Below, piece by piece: positions 1-6,560 of a stretch of DNA of 7,747 bases (positions are counted from its first letter, which is position 1; each line of letters begins with the position of its first letter). This stretch comes from JBFLVQ01 sp040758525. Its GTDB lineage: Bacteria > Acidobacteriota > Blastocatellia > Chloracidobacteriales > JADJPF01. The position numbers were made by a program, and so were the translations under genes. The stretch is taken from assembly GCA_040758525.1 (NCBI GenBank), contig JBFLVQ010000465.1, forward strand, positions 1 through 7,747. The letters are read 5' to 3'. The notes beneath the pieces were generated by a model. It saw only the letters and a program-made list of their open reading frames with translations. It ran no database searches and had not been told where the DNA came from.

Positions 1-62
1 TGAGACCCTCGGCAAGCCACTACAGGAGCTTGTAAAACCGCTTTTGCAACGTGAGGAGATCA

Positions 63-413
63 ATGAGAAGCTTTACGATTTCCATCTCGATTTTAATAAT
101 CTGCGCCATAACGGCCTTTGGGCATACCATTCCAAGAGAAAAGGTGGTTGCCTACTTAAATAGTGAGGCGGTTCGTGACGAAGCAGGTGTAGAACGCGCT
201 GAACAGAGCGAAAAGCTTCCTCGCCTGCTTGTTATTGAAGTCAATGAACGCTGGTTCAAATTGAGTGAAACTGAACGCCGTAACTTGGCAAAGAAATGGT
301 ATGGGTTATGGCGCCATAGTGTACCTAATGGAATTGTTTCCATTATTGAAAAGGGTAGTGGTGATGCAGTAGTTAATTACCAGCCTGGTGGCCATGTAGA
401 ACTGACTAAATAA
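63..413 (+). CDS. small secreted protein of unknown function
   Basis: I do not recognise this 116-residue protein. It begins with a clear Sec-type signal peptide: a short basic start (MRSFT), a hydrophobic core at residues 6-19 and an A-F-G cleavage motif ending near residue 20. No lipobox is visible (the Cys at 14 follows Ile), so the mature protein of about 96 residues should be periplasmic or exported. The mature part is charged, with a conserved-looking block E62-R-W...LS..ERR..A..W..LWR at 62-84, then VPNGIVSI at 87-94 and a C-terminal V-V-N-Y-x-P-G-G stretch. I chose the ATG at 63 because GAGGAG lies at 53-58. A GTG at 51 in the same frame would give 120 residues, but it overlaps that ribosome-binding site. 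The gene is the only plus-strand gene called here and converges on the receiver gene to its right. No enzyme motif is visible. Confidence 0.72.
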   Translation: MRSFTISISILIICAITAFGHTIPREKVVAYLNSEAVRDEAGVERAEQSEKLPRLLVIEVNERWFKLSETERRNLAKKWYGLWRHSVPNGIVSIIEKGSGDAVVNYQPGGHVELTK

Positions 414-429
414 TAGCTATAGTTAGTCA
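403..429. terminator. weak stem across two convergent stop codons
   Basis: TGACTAA (403-409) and TTAGTCA (423-429) form a perfect 7-bp inverted repeat around a 13-base AT-rich loop that holds the small palindrome TAGCTA. The element covers the stop codons of both converging genes, so it could act as a bidirectional terminator. Against this, the stem is short and AT-rich, and no clear run of T follows on either strand. It is offered as a candidate only. Confidence 0.25.
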
Positions 430-801
430 ATCTTCCAGATAAGGTTTAATCTTTGAGAGCAGCTCTGTACTTCTCAGCGGCTTGATAATATAGTCATTAC
501 AGCCGCTTTCAAATCCCTTTTGGCGATCCTCATTCTCACCTAATGAGGTGACAATAATTATTGGGATCGAGCGTGTCAGTTCTACTTGTCGCAGACGCCG
601 ACAGGCTTCAAATCCATTCATCTTTGGCATGATAACATCCATTAGAATAAGATCTGGCTGTTCTCTGAGCGCCTTTTCTATTGCCTCTTGGCCATCCTTG
701 GCAAGAATAAAGTTGTAATGGCCATCTTTCAGAATCATACGTTCCATCATTAGTGTGATAGCAGAATCATCCACAAGCAATATCTTCTTTTGGCTTGGCA
801 A
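427..801 (-). CDS. single-domain response regulator (CheY/PilH-like receiver)
   Basis: This is a stand-alone phospho-receiver domain with no output domain. In the 124-residue form the key residues are the acidic pair D11/D12 in the LLVDDS motif, the phosphoacceptor D55 in LILMDVIMPKMNG, T85 after beta-4 and K107 in IIKPL, so the active site is complete. Such proteins carry phosphoryl groups between partners or bind targets directly; the partner here is inferred to be the nearby kinase. I chose the TTG start at 801 because GAGGAG (minus strand, 815-810) sits eight bases upstream and the length then fits a bare receiver. An in-frame GTG at 858 would add 19 residues without domain character; it has no good ribosome-binding site and falls inside an inverted repeat. 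The gene follows another receiver gene on the same strand and may be co-transcribed with it. Confidence 0.9.
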   Translation of the reverse strand: MPSQKKILLVDDSAITLMMERMILKDGHYNFILAKDGQEAIEKALREQPDLILMDVIMPKMNGFEACRRLRQVELTRSIPIIIVTSLGENEDRQKGFESGCNDYIIKPLRSTELLSKIKPYLED

Positions 802-835
802 CTTCTTCTCTCCTCGCTGCACCCTATCATTGGCT

Positions 836-862
836 GGCAGTGATAGGCGATTGCTCACTGCC
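836..862. promoter_or_regulatory. perfect 8-bp inverted repeat in receiver leader
   Basis: GGCAGTGA (836-843) and TCACTGCC (855-862) are exact reverse complements separated by 11 bases. If the downstream receiver starts at TTG 801, the repeat lies about 35-61 bases upstream of its start codon, in the leader or promoter. It could be an operator or an RNA hairpin. No T-run follows on the minus strand, so a terminator for the upstream receiver gene is unlikely. Its function is not known. Confidence 0.4.
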
Positions 863-909
863 TAAGAAAATAATGGATCTCATTGTTTTCTATGGTAAAC
901 GTAAAATAT

Positions 910-1302
910 TCAAGATTGCTGAGCGAGCAGCAAGGAGACGATCTGAGCCATTTCCGCCATCGGTTTAGGCTTATTAAGAAATGCATCCACACCGCGTCGG
1001 CGTGCTTTCATTTCGATCTCCTGATTGCCATAGGCAGTTAGCAAGATAATACGAGTGTGCGGCGCATTCACACGTATATATTCAGCAAGCTCCAACCCCT
1101 CTGTTGTGGCGCTGCCAGTTAGCCGCAGATCGGCAATTACTAAAGAATAGGTATTCTGCTCGAGCAATGTTTGCGCCTCTACTAGTGCACGGGCGCAATC
1201 AACCTGATAACCATGTGCAAGGAAGTAGTCGCACATACCAAACAGGATTGTCTCCTCGTCATCCACTACGAGAATACTGTGTCTTTTATTAGTGCTCTCC
1301 AT
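910..1302 (-). CDS. single-domain response regulator under a sigma-54 promoter
   Basis: This 130-residue protein is a lone receiver domain. It has D14/D15 in LVVDDEE, the phosphoacceptor D58 in LVIADLRL, T89 in LLTAYG and K111 in LNKPKP, so it should accept phosphate. The loop after D58 is longer than in CheY: T62-GSATTEG runs to the conserved Gly 11 residues after the Asp instead of eight, and the usual Pro at +4 is Thr. Its N-terminus (VDDEE.I.FGM.DY...GY.V) resembles the receiver of the adjacent NtrC-type regulator, which suggests related ancestry. The ATG start has AGAGGG close upstream. The 143-base gap to the upstream gene carries a strong sigma-54 promoter match. With no DNA-binding domain, it probably acts in phosphotransfer, as a phosphate sink or by protein contact. 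The kinase partner is inferred from position. Confidence 0.92.
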   Translation of the reverse strand: MESTNKRHSILVVDDEETILFGMCDYFLAHGYQVDCARALVEAQTLLEQNTYSLVIADLRLTGSATTEGLELAEYIRVNAPHTRIILLTAYGNQEIEMKARRRGVDAFLNKPKPMAEMAQIVSLLLAQQS

Positions 1303-1323
1303 TTTTCCCTCTTAGCTGTTTTT

Positions 1324-1339
1324 AGCAAGAGCGGTGCCA
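1324..1339 (-). promoter_or_regulatory. sigma-54 (-24/-12) promoter
   Basis: The minus strand reads TGGCACCGCTCTTGCT. Against the sigma-54 consensus TGGCACG-N4-TTGC(A/T) this matches every specified base but one (C for G at position 7), with the exact ten-base spacing between GG and GC. Placing the C of GC at -12 puts the start point near 1313, eleven bases before the receiver's ATG, in a short leader that contains the AGAGGG ribosome-binding site. The gene just upstream encodes a sigma-54 activator with an intact GAFTGA loop. Matching motif, position and neighbour together make this the best-supported regulatory site in the window. Confidence 0.82.
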
Positions 1340-1406
1340 TTCTTTAGAGCCCCTGCCGGGTATGGTAAGTGGTGTGAATATAGTAGCTTGGTAAAGGGGA
1401 AAAACT

Positions 1407-1458
1407 GTCTGTAGACGTGCTTGTCTAATAATTGGAAATGCGCGTCTAGGTTTTAGAC
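1407..1458. promoter_or_regulatory. GTCTA/TAGAC repeat cluster, candidate activator-binding (UAS) sites
   Basis: Several copies of one half-site are packed into 52 bases: GTCT-GT-AGAC at 1407-1416, TAGAC-N6-GTCTA at 1412-1427 and GTCTA-N5-TAGAC at 1444-1458. Measured from the predicted sigma-54 start point near 1313, they lie at about -94 to -145, the usual place for enhancer sites of NtrC-type activators. The centres of the last two palindromes are 31.5 bp apart, about three helical turns, so they would face the same side of the DNA. The half-site orientation differs between the pairs, which weakens the case for one consensus. The right-hand palindrome overlaps the stop codon of the activator gene and could also fold as a small 3' hairpin. 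Confidence 0.45.
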
Positions 1459-2798
1459 AGATCGATCTGGTACTTCTTGATCTTTTGATAGAGTGAACTG
1501 CGTGGTATACCGAGCTTTTTCGCAGCCTCATTGACATGACCGTTTTCTGCCTGTAGTACTCGCTCGATATATTGACGTTCCAATTCCTCCAAGGTCAAGC
1601 TAGTGGCGACCGACCAATTATCGGTACGTGTAGATAGATCAAAACGCAGATCATGACAATCCAATAGATTAGTTTCACTAAGTAGCAAGGCACGTTCAAG
1701 CACATTGCGCAATTCGCGTATATTGCCTGGCCAAGTATAGGTCTGTAGCGCCTTAACAGCAGCAGATGAGAGTTTCGCCTCGCCACGCCCTAAGTCAATG
1801 GCGATCCCTTCCAACATATGGGTGGCAAGGACAGGGATATCCTCAGTTCTTTCACGTAGGGGGGGAACTAGTAGTGGAATGGTGCTGATACGAAAATATA
1901 GATCGCTGCGGAACTTCTTCTCCCAAACCAGTAGGTTTAAATCTTGATGTGTAGCAGCAATCAGCCGTATATCAACCTGTCGGTCGCGTACATCGCCAAG
2001 CCGGCGAAACCGCTTCTCTTCTAGTACCTTAAGAAGCTTGGGCTGGACCTGCATATCGACATCGCCGATCTCATCAAGAAAGACCGTACCTCGGTGGGCT
2101 ACTTCTAGTAATCCCATTTTGGCGGTGACAGCGCCCGTAAAGGCGCCTTTCTCATGACCAAAGAGTTCTGTCTCAAGAAACTCACGTGATAATCCAGCAC
2201 AATTAAGATCAACAAACGCCTCATCGCTACGAGGACCATTATTGTGCAGCCAGCGTGCTAGCACTCCTTTGCCAGTACCAGTCTCTCCTTGGATCAAGAT
2301 GGGACTTTCTGAAGAGAGCACTTTGTTAGCCTGGTCAGACAATTTGCGTATCACCACGCTAGTGCCTAAGAAAGGATTGATCGCCTCGCGAGCCTGACGG
2401 GCGCGACCAGCCATCTGTTTCTGTCGGTTACGCTGGTTCTCTAGGCTACGCTGCAGAATGACTAATAGTGCAGATAACTCGATTGGCTTGGTAAGGAATT
2501 GATCGGCGCCCTCTTTAATTGCGCGTACGGCCAGATCTATCGAGCCATGTGCGGTTAAAATCACTAGCGGTACGGCTGGATTGAGTGCCTTTAGACGCGG
2601 CAACAGTTCAAGCGCATTACCATCTGGAAGTAGGTAATCAATAATGGCGACGTCTGGCCGTGAAGCTTGAAACAGTTCATGCGCTTCTTGGCAGCTACCC
2701 GCCTCCTCTACTTCATACCCTTGTGCTTCTAGAAAGTCATGTATACCGAACCTGATACTTGCTTCATCATCGACCAGTAAGATCTTGTGCCTTGCCAC
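1446..2798 (-). CDS. NtrC-family sigma-54-dependent response regulator
   Basis: This 450-residue protein has the full three-domain NtrC layout. The receiver (about 1-120) has D10/D11, phosphoacceptor D54, T82 and K104. The AAA+ domain (about 143-375) has Walker A GETGTGKG at 171-178, the sigma-54-contacting GAFTGA loop at 218-223, Walker B GTVFLDE at 237-243 and a likely arginine-finger stretch RSDLYFRIS. The C-terminus carries a Fis-type helix-turn-helix (about 415-445, ending in AAKKLGIPRSSLYQKIKKY). It should remodel sigma-54 RNA polymerase using ATP when phosphorylated. The GTG start follows AGGAG with ten bases between; no better start is near. It lies 24 bases after the histidine kinase gene, so the two form a standard two-component pair. 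The likely target is the sigma-54 promoter just downstream of its own stop codon. The signal and wider regulon cannot be told from the sequence. Confidence 0.95.
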   Translation of the reverse strand: MARHKILLVDDEASIRFGIHDFLEAQGYEVEEAGSCQEAHELFQASRPDVAIIDYLLPDGNALELLPRLKALNPAVPLVILTAHGSIDLAVRAIKEGADQFLTKPIELSALLVILQRSLENQRNRQKQMAGRARQAREAINPFLGTSVVIRKLSDQANKVLSSESPILIQGETGTGKGVLARWLHNNGPRSDEAFVDLNCAGLSREFLETELFGHEKGAFTGAVTAKMGLLEVAHRGTVFLDEIGDVDMQVQPKLLKVLEEKRFRRLGDVRDRQVDIRLIAATHQDLNLLVWEKKFRSDLYFRISTIPLLVPPLRERTEDIPVLATHMLEGIAIDLGRGEAKLSSAAVKALQTYTWPGNIRELRNVLERALLLSETNLLDCHDLRFDLSTRTDNWSVATSLTLEELERQYIERVLQAENGHVNEAAKKLGIPRSSLYQKIKKYQIDLSKT

Positions 2799-2822
2799 GC
2801 GCAGGGGTCTCCTTTCTTTGAA

Positions 2823-5357
2823 TCACTGTTGCCTGAGAGGGAAACGTACCGTCATAACGGCGCCACCTTCTGGATGATTGCTTGCTAATACCTTCCCGCC
2901 ATGCTCGTCCATAATTCGTTGAACAATAGAGAGTCCTAAACCTGTACCACCTCGACGACGAGTAAAGAATGGTTCAAAAATCTTAGGTAGATCTTCGGCA
3001 CGGAAACCAGAACCACTGTCTTTGACCATGCACTCAATACAGATCTGGCCCTCTCGACTGATCTCTTCTGCATCAATGATAACTGTCTGGCCGGCTGGGG
3101 AATGCTGTATAGCATTCTCTAGTAGATTCTGGAAGACTTGCAATAGCCGTCGGCGATCCATCAAAAAGGAGACAAACTCTCGATTGATATTATTGACGAT
3201 CTTAACACCAGTGCGCTCAGCCAGTGGGGTACAGGAGTTCACTGCCTGTGCAACAACCTCCTCAAGCAGACCAGGGGAAAGTTCTAGCGTAGGTGGTTTA
3301 CCATATTCGAGCAACTCTCGCATCAATTCCGTCATACGATCCAACTCTCCCCGCAACACATTTATGTAGCGTTTGTACTCTTCTTGCATACCAAAACGGG
3401 CTTCAAAGGCATCCAGGGTCGCAGACACACCAAAGAGGGGATTACGTACCTCGTGAGCAACACCAGCCACCAGCGCGCCCATTGCCGACATAGTCTCATT
3501 GCGACGTAGTGACTCTTGCAGTTCTACCATCTGGGTAATGTCACGTGCCACAACAATAATCAATTCATCGCCATCGCTAGACTCTCCCATAAGGTTTGCT
3601 AAGATCTCCCAAGTCTTTCCATTTCCAGTGTCCCGCACTTGACAGCTTGCCCGTGTGCGTGTCTTACAGGTAAGACGTATACATTCAGCCGCCTGCTGCC
3701 AGGGTTGCTCGTTGCCCAAGGTTTCGATTAGCTGTCCTATATTATCTTTGTAATCGTTCTTTAGCAGTTCCTTAGCAGCGCGGTTCATACGCAAAATACA
3801 GCCCTCTGCATTGACTGTAAGGATAAGTGAATCGATTGCATCAACCGTCGTCCGCCATACCGAAGCAGCATTTTGTATCTCTACTTGTAGTCTTGCCTGC
3901 TCACGCTCTGCCTGTTTACGTTCAGTGATGTTACGTACAATTGCCAATACTTCATCCTCGCCACTCACAACAATACGTGCCTCATAGTTGCGTAACTCGC
4001 CATTGATAGGCAATTCGTATTCAAAGATCTGTAGTTCTTTGAGTGTAAGTGCACGCTCAAGTAGTCGCATACACTTAGTGGCGAAATCTGGCGGCATCAC
4101 ATCATTAACTTTTTTACCTAGGAATTGTGCAGGGGTAAGAAAGAGCTGTTCATTGCGAGTAGCAATGTAATCAAGCAGGATGCCATCACGGCTTATACGA
4201 AACATCAGGTCTGGAATAGAGTTAATAAGTGCATGCTTCTCTGCCTCGCTCTTACGTAGCGCTTCTTCAGCACGTTTGCGCTCAGTAATATCACGCACAT
4301 AGCTGATAAAGAGCAGCATGCCTTGTAAACCACTAGGTGTGATGGTAAGTTCAGCAGGAAATTCGCTGCCATCAGCACGTCGGGCAGTAGTTTCAAAGCG
4401 TTTGCCTAAGGAGAGTTGTTCTCCAGTAGCAAGATAATTTGCTACTCCTTGGCGCTGGCTATGACGCGAGAGGGGCGAGAAGATCAGTTTAGACATCTCT
4501 TTATCCAGTACCTCTTCACGCAGATAGCCAAACATACGCTCAGCCGCAGGATTAAATTCAATAATATTCCCTTCATGATTGGCAATTATAATTGCATCAA
4601 GTGCCGACTCTAGGATCGCCACCTTGCAAGCTTCGCTCTCTCGCAGTGCCTGTTCTGCGCGTTGGAACTGACTTTCTGGAATCTGTTTACCTTCTTGCAA
4701 ACCACGCATTGGCTTAAGTAGTTCACGTCCTCCATGCATAAGAACCTGCCAACGAGGTTCACTCTTAATCAGGTGCGGTAAATATTTCTGTACCCGCTGA
4801 TCAGCTAAGTATTCGATCTCAGTATGGACTTCTGTCCAAAAATGTGCGGTCTTAATAAAGCTGAGTAATGCAATCAGGTGCAAATAGTCTGTTCCCATCA
4901 GGCGACGCAATTCCTGCCGGCAGTGCGCATTCACATCCCAGCTTAAGTGGACTGCGATCGAACAGAGCCAGAGCTGTTTCTCTACTACAGGGTTAAGCGA
5001 GGACGGATTTGTTAGTGGGCCAGACTTGTCTTTGAGGGTGGTAAGTTGCTCGGTTATCTGCCCAATACTAGGGGGGCGAGACTCGATCAAATCCCATAGC
5101 GCCTGGGCATTCAGACCCATAGAGTAGAGCCCACAGCTATGGCAAGCCAAGCAGTAGGGAGATGTAGAAAAGCGAGCTAAATAGGCGCATAACCTCTCTT
5201 TGAAGAGGGCTGGTAAAGGGTTATCCAGATAGCCCACACGCATCTGTTGCCAGAGGTTCTCTAGCATTAATGGATTTTCCACTGCAGGTGCAAAGAAAGG
5301 TGGTAGGAACCCTAAGCGCCTCCCAATCTCTGCCTGAATCTGTTCGCTTGTTCGCAT
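2823..5357 (-). CDS. soluble AhpD-like/multi-PAS sensor histidine kinase
   Basis: This is an 844-residue kinase with no visible membrane segment, so it should sense a cytoplasmic cue. Residues 1 to about 205 look like an AhpD/carboxymuconolactone-decarboxylase-type alpha-helical domain, with K-E-R-L at 53-56 and S66-P-Y-C69-L-A-C72-H73-S-C75. Three PAS domains follow (about 240-360, 370-480 and 497-612); the first two end in typical (R)(D/N)ITER(K) segments. The HisKA domain has H635 in the AHEVRNPL H-box. The HATPase has an N box (near 748, ENAIQHSP), G1 (DSGSGF near 779), an F box (IFEPFFTRR) and G2 (GGTGLGLS near 804). The H-box and catalytic core resemble NtrB/ZraS-like kinases, which fits the NtrC-type partner 24 bases downstream. 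The ATG start has only a weak ribosome-binding site, but the N-terminus (MRT.E.I.AEI..R.GF) looks domain-like from residue 1. The ligand is unknown; redox or a peroxide-like cue is inference from the Cys/His cluster. Confidence 0.93.
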   Translation of the reverse strand: MRTSEQIQAEIGRRLGFLPPFFAPAVENPLMLENLWQQMRVGYLDNPLPALFKERLCAYLARFSTSPYCLACHSCGLYSMGLNAQALWDLIESRPPSIGQITEQLTTLKDKSGPLTNPSSLNPVVEKQLWLCSIAVHLSWDVNAHCRQELRRLMGTDYLHLIALLSFIKTAHFWTEVHTEIEYLADQRVQKYLPHLIKSEPRWQVLMHGGRELLKPMRGLQEGKQIPESQFQRAEQALRESEACKVAILESALDAIIIANHEGNIIEFNPAAERMFGYLREEVLDKEMSKLIFSPLSRHSQRQGVANYLATGEQLSLGKRFETTARRADGSEFPAELTITPSGLQGMLLFISYVRDITERKRAEEALRKSEAEKHALINSIPDLMFRISRDGILLDYIATRNEQLFLTPAQFLGKKVNDVMPPDFATKCMRLLERALTLKELQIFEYELPINGELRNYEARIVVSGEDEVLAIVRNITERKQAEREQARLQVEIQNAASVWRTTVDAIDSLILTVNAEGCILRMNRAAKELLKNDYKDNIGQLIETLGNEQPWQQAAECIRLTCKTRTRASCQVRDTGNGKTWEILANLMGESSDGDELIIVVARDITQMVELQESLRRNETMSAMGALVAGVAHEVRNPLFGVSATLDAFEARFGMQEEYKRYINVLRGELDRMTELMRELLEYGKPPTLELSPGLLEEVVAQAVNSCTPLAERTGVKIVNNINREFVSFLMDRRRLLQVFQNLLENAIQHSPAGQTVIIDAEEISREGQICIECMVKDSGSGFRAEDLPKIFEPFFTRRRGGTGLGLSIVQRIMDEHGGKVLASNHPEGGAVMTVRFPLRQQ

Positions 5358-5436
5358 AAGATGGCCCAGCTATTTTACTATTTGACATTACGGCACTAGT
5401 TATTATCAGTATAATCGCGATCTTGCAAATAGTTTT

Positions 5437-6549
5437 TTATGTCTGGGGAAAATTGGTGAGATTGCCAATCTCGACACACTTGCCCTGAGCGCGCAGTTGC
5501 TGTGCCTGACGAAAGACCTTAACCAGGTCTTGTGAGGCGAGTAGCTGTTGCGTTGCTCCAGTGTCTAGGTCTGGCACAGGAGCGATCTGAGCAAGCCAAT
5601 CGAGTGAAAGTTGGAAGCCCACCGCAGGCTCATCAAAACCAAAATTCTTTAGCAGGCTATCGTAACGGCCGCCGCTGCCGATCGCTGAGCCAAGTCCTTC
5701 TCCGTAAATTTTGAATGTCATACCGGTGTAGTAATCAAGACCATGTACATCGCCTAGATCTATCTCTATATAACGATCTATGCCAAGTACTTCAGCAATA
5801 CCTAAAATGCCTTCCAAATCATCAAGTGCCGTCTGACAGGTATTGTTGATGGCGAGTGTACGCGCTTCCTTAAGGATCTCGCGCTTACCAGAAAGTTGTG
5901 TAAGTCGGCATAGCTGGGCACGTTCTGTTTTTGCTAAACGGTCTACGAGAAAGCGATCTATCTCCTGTATATTGCGGCTATCAACTAAGTGACGTAGCCA
6001 TTGTCCCTGTTCAACATCCAATCCTAACTGTGCCAGGATACCATTAAAGAAGTTTACTTGGCCTAGCGCGATCTTAAAATTTGTCATGCCCAGTGCAGTA
6101 AGTACCTCAATAGCAATAAGCAACACCTCAACATCGGCTTCCAGCCGATCATTGCCGATATGCTCAAGACCGAGCTGATGAAAATCATGTGGGCGCTGCT
6201 CATGTGCCTCCCGATAGCGGAAGACTTCGCCGCTATAACAGAGCCGTATTGGTCGTGTTACCTCGGCAAAGCGTGCTGCTACTGTACGTGCTACCAGTGA
6301 AGTAAGGTCAGGGCGTAGCGCTAATAACTCACCATCTGGATCGATAAAGCGATAGGTGTGTTCGGCTGCTTCTGCGCCCATACCAAGCGCAAAGAGTTTA
6401 TGATAGTCAAAGATCGGTAAGATAATCTCATGATAAGACCAGCCTTGGAACACTGTTAGGATAGACTGTTCAATAGCTCTTCGTCGCACTACTTCTTGAC
6501 CAAAGAAATAGCGCACACCTTTAGGAATTTTAGATATCTGATGGTTCAT
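5437..6549 (-). CDS. hisZ: ATP phosphoribosyltransferase regulatory subunit
   Basis: HisZ is a catalytically inactive paralogue of histidyl-tRNA synthetase. It joins short-form HisG to make the ATP phosphoribosyltransferase of the first step of histidine biosynthesis and confers feedback control. The 370-residue length fits HisZ, which has the class II core but lacks the HisRS anticodon-binding domain. Visible motifs are RPDLT at 79-83, the motif 2-like block FRYREAHEQRPHDFHQ at 110-124, HGLDYYTG at 269-276 and the motif 3-like GSGGRYD at 291-297. HisRS enzymes have Arg before GLDYY; here it is His269, which argues against an active synthetase. The start ATG lies 11 bases after the TPR gene's stop with no obvious ribosome-binding site, so translation may depend on coupling. 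hisG is not in the window. A truncated HisS is the alternative, and less likely. Confidence 0.88.
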   Translation of the reverse strand: MNHQISKIPKGVRYFFGQEVVRRRAIEQSILTVFQGWSYHEIILPIFDYHKLFALGMGAEAAEHTYRFIDPDGELLALRPDLTSLVARTVAARFAEVTRPIRLCYSGEVFRYREAHEQRPHDFHQLGLEHIGNDRLEADVEVLLIAIEVLTALGMTNFKIALGQVNFFNGILAQLGLDVEQGQWLRHLVDSRNIQEIDRFLVDRLAKTERAQLCRLTQLSGKREILKEARTLAINNTCQTALDDLEGILGIAEVLGIDRYIEIDLGDVHGLDYYTGMTFKIYGEGLGSAIGSGGRYDSLLKNFGFDEPAVGFQLSLDWLAQIAPVPDLDTGATQQLLASQDLVKVFRQAQQLRAQGKCVEIGNLTNFPQT

Positions 6550-6560
6550 AATCGTCGGAA

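Noticed and set aside
427..858. A longer form of the second receiver starting at GTG 858 (143 residues).
   Set aside because: The extra 19 residues lack domain character, the GTG has no usable ribosome-binding site and it lies inside an inverted repeat. TTG at 801 has GAGGAG at a good distance. The longer form remains possible.
1442..1460. GTCTA-N5-TAGAC at the end of the activator gene read as an intrinsic terminator.
   Set aside because: The stem is only 5 bp and no T-run follows on the minus strand. The position fits an activator-binding site better.
5353..5368. A GG-N10-GC sigma-54-like pattern (TGGGCCATCTTATGCG, minus strand) at the start of the histidine kinase gene.
   Set aside because: It overlaps the start codon, so transcription would begin inside the coding region, and the bases around GG and GC fit the consensus poorly. 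It is probably chance.
5382..5415. Perfect TTGACA and TATAAT hexamers on the plus strand between the kinase and hisZ.
   Set aside because: They are 22 bases apart, too far for a normal sigma-70 promoter, and would drive antisense transcription into hisZ with no plus-strand gene to serve.
5402..5415. ATTAT-CAGT-ATAAT inverted repeat in the 79-base gap between hisZ and the kinase.
   Set aside because: The arms are five AT-only pairs and there is no T-run, so it is expected by chance in an AT-rich gap. I see no convincing promoter or terminator in this gap.
5437..6549. Reading the 370-residue class II synthetase-like gene as histidyl-tRNA synthetase (hisS).
   Set aside because: It lacks the C-terminal anticodon-binding domain, and the Arg that precedes GLDYY in HisRS is His269 here, so HisZ fits better.
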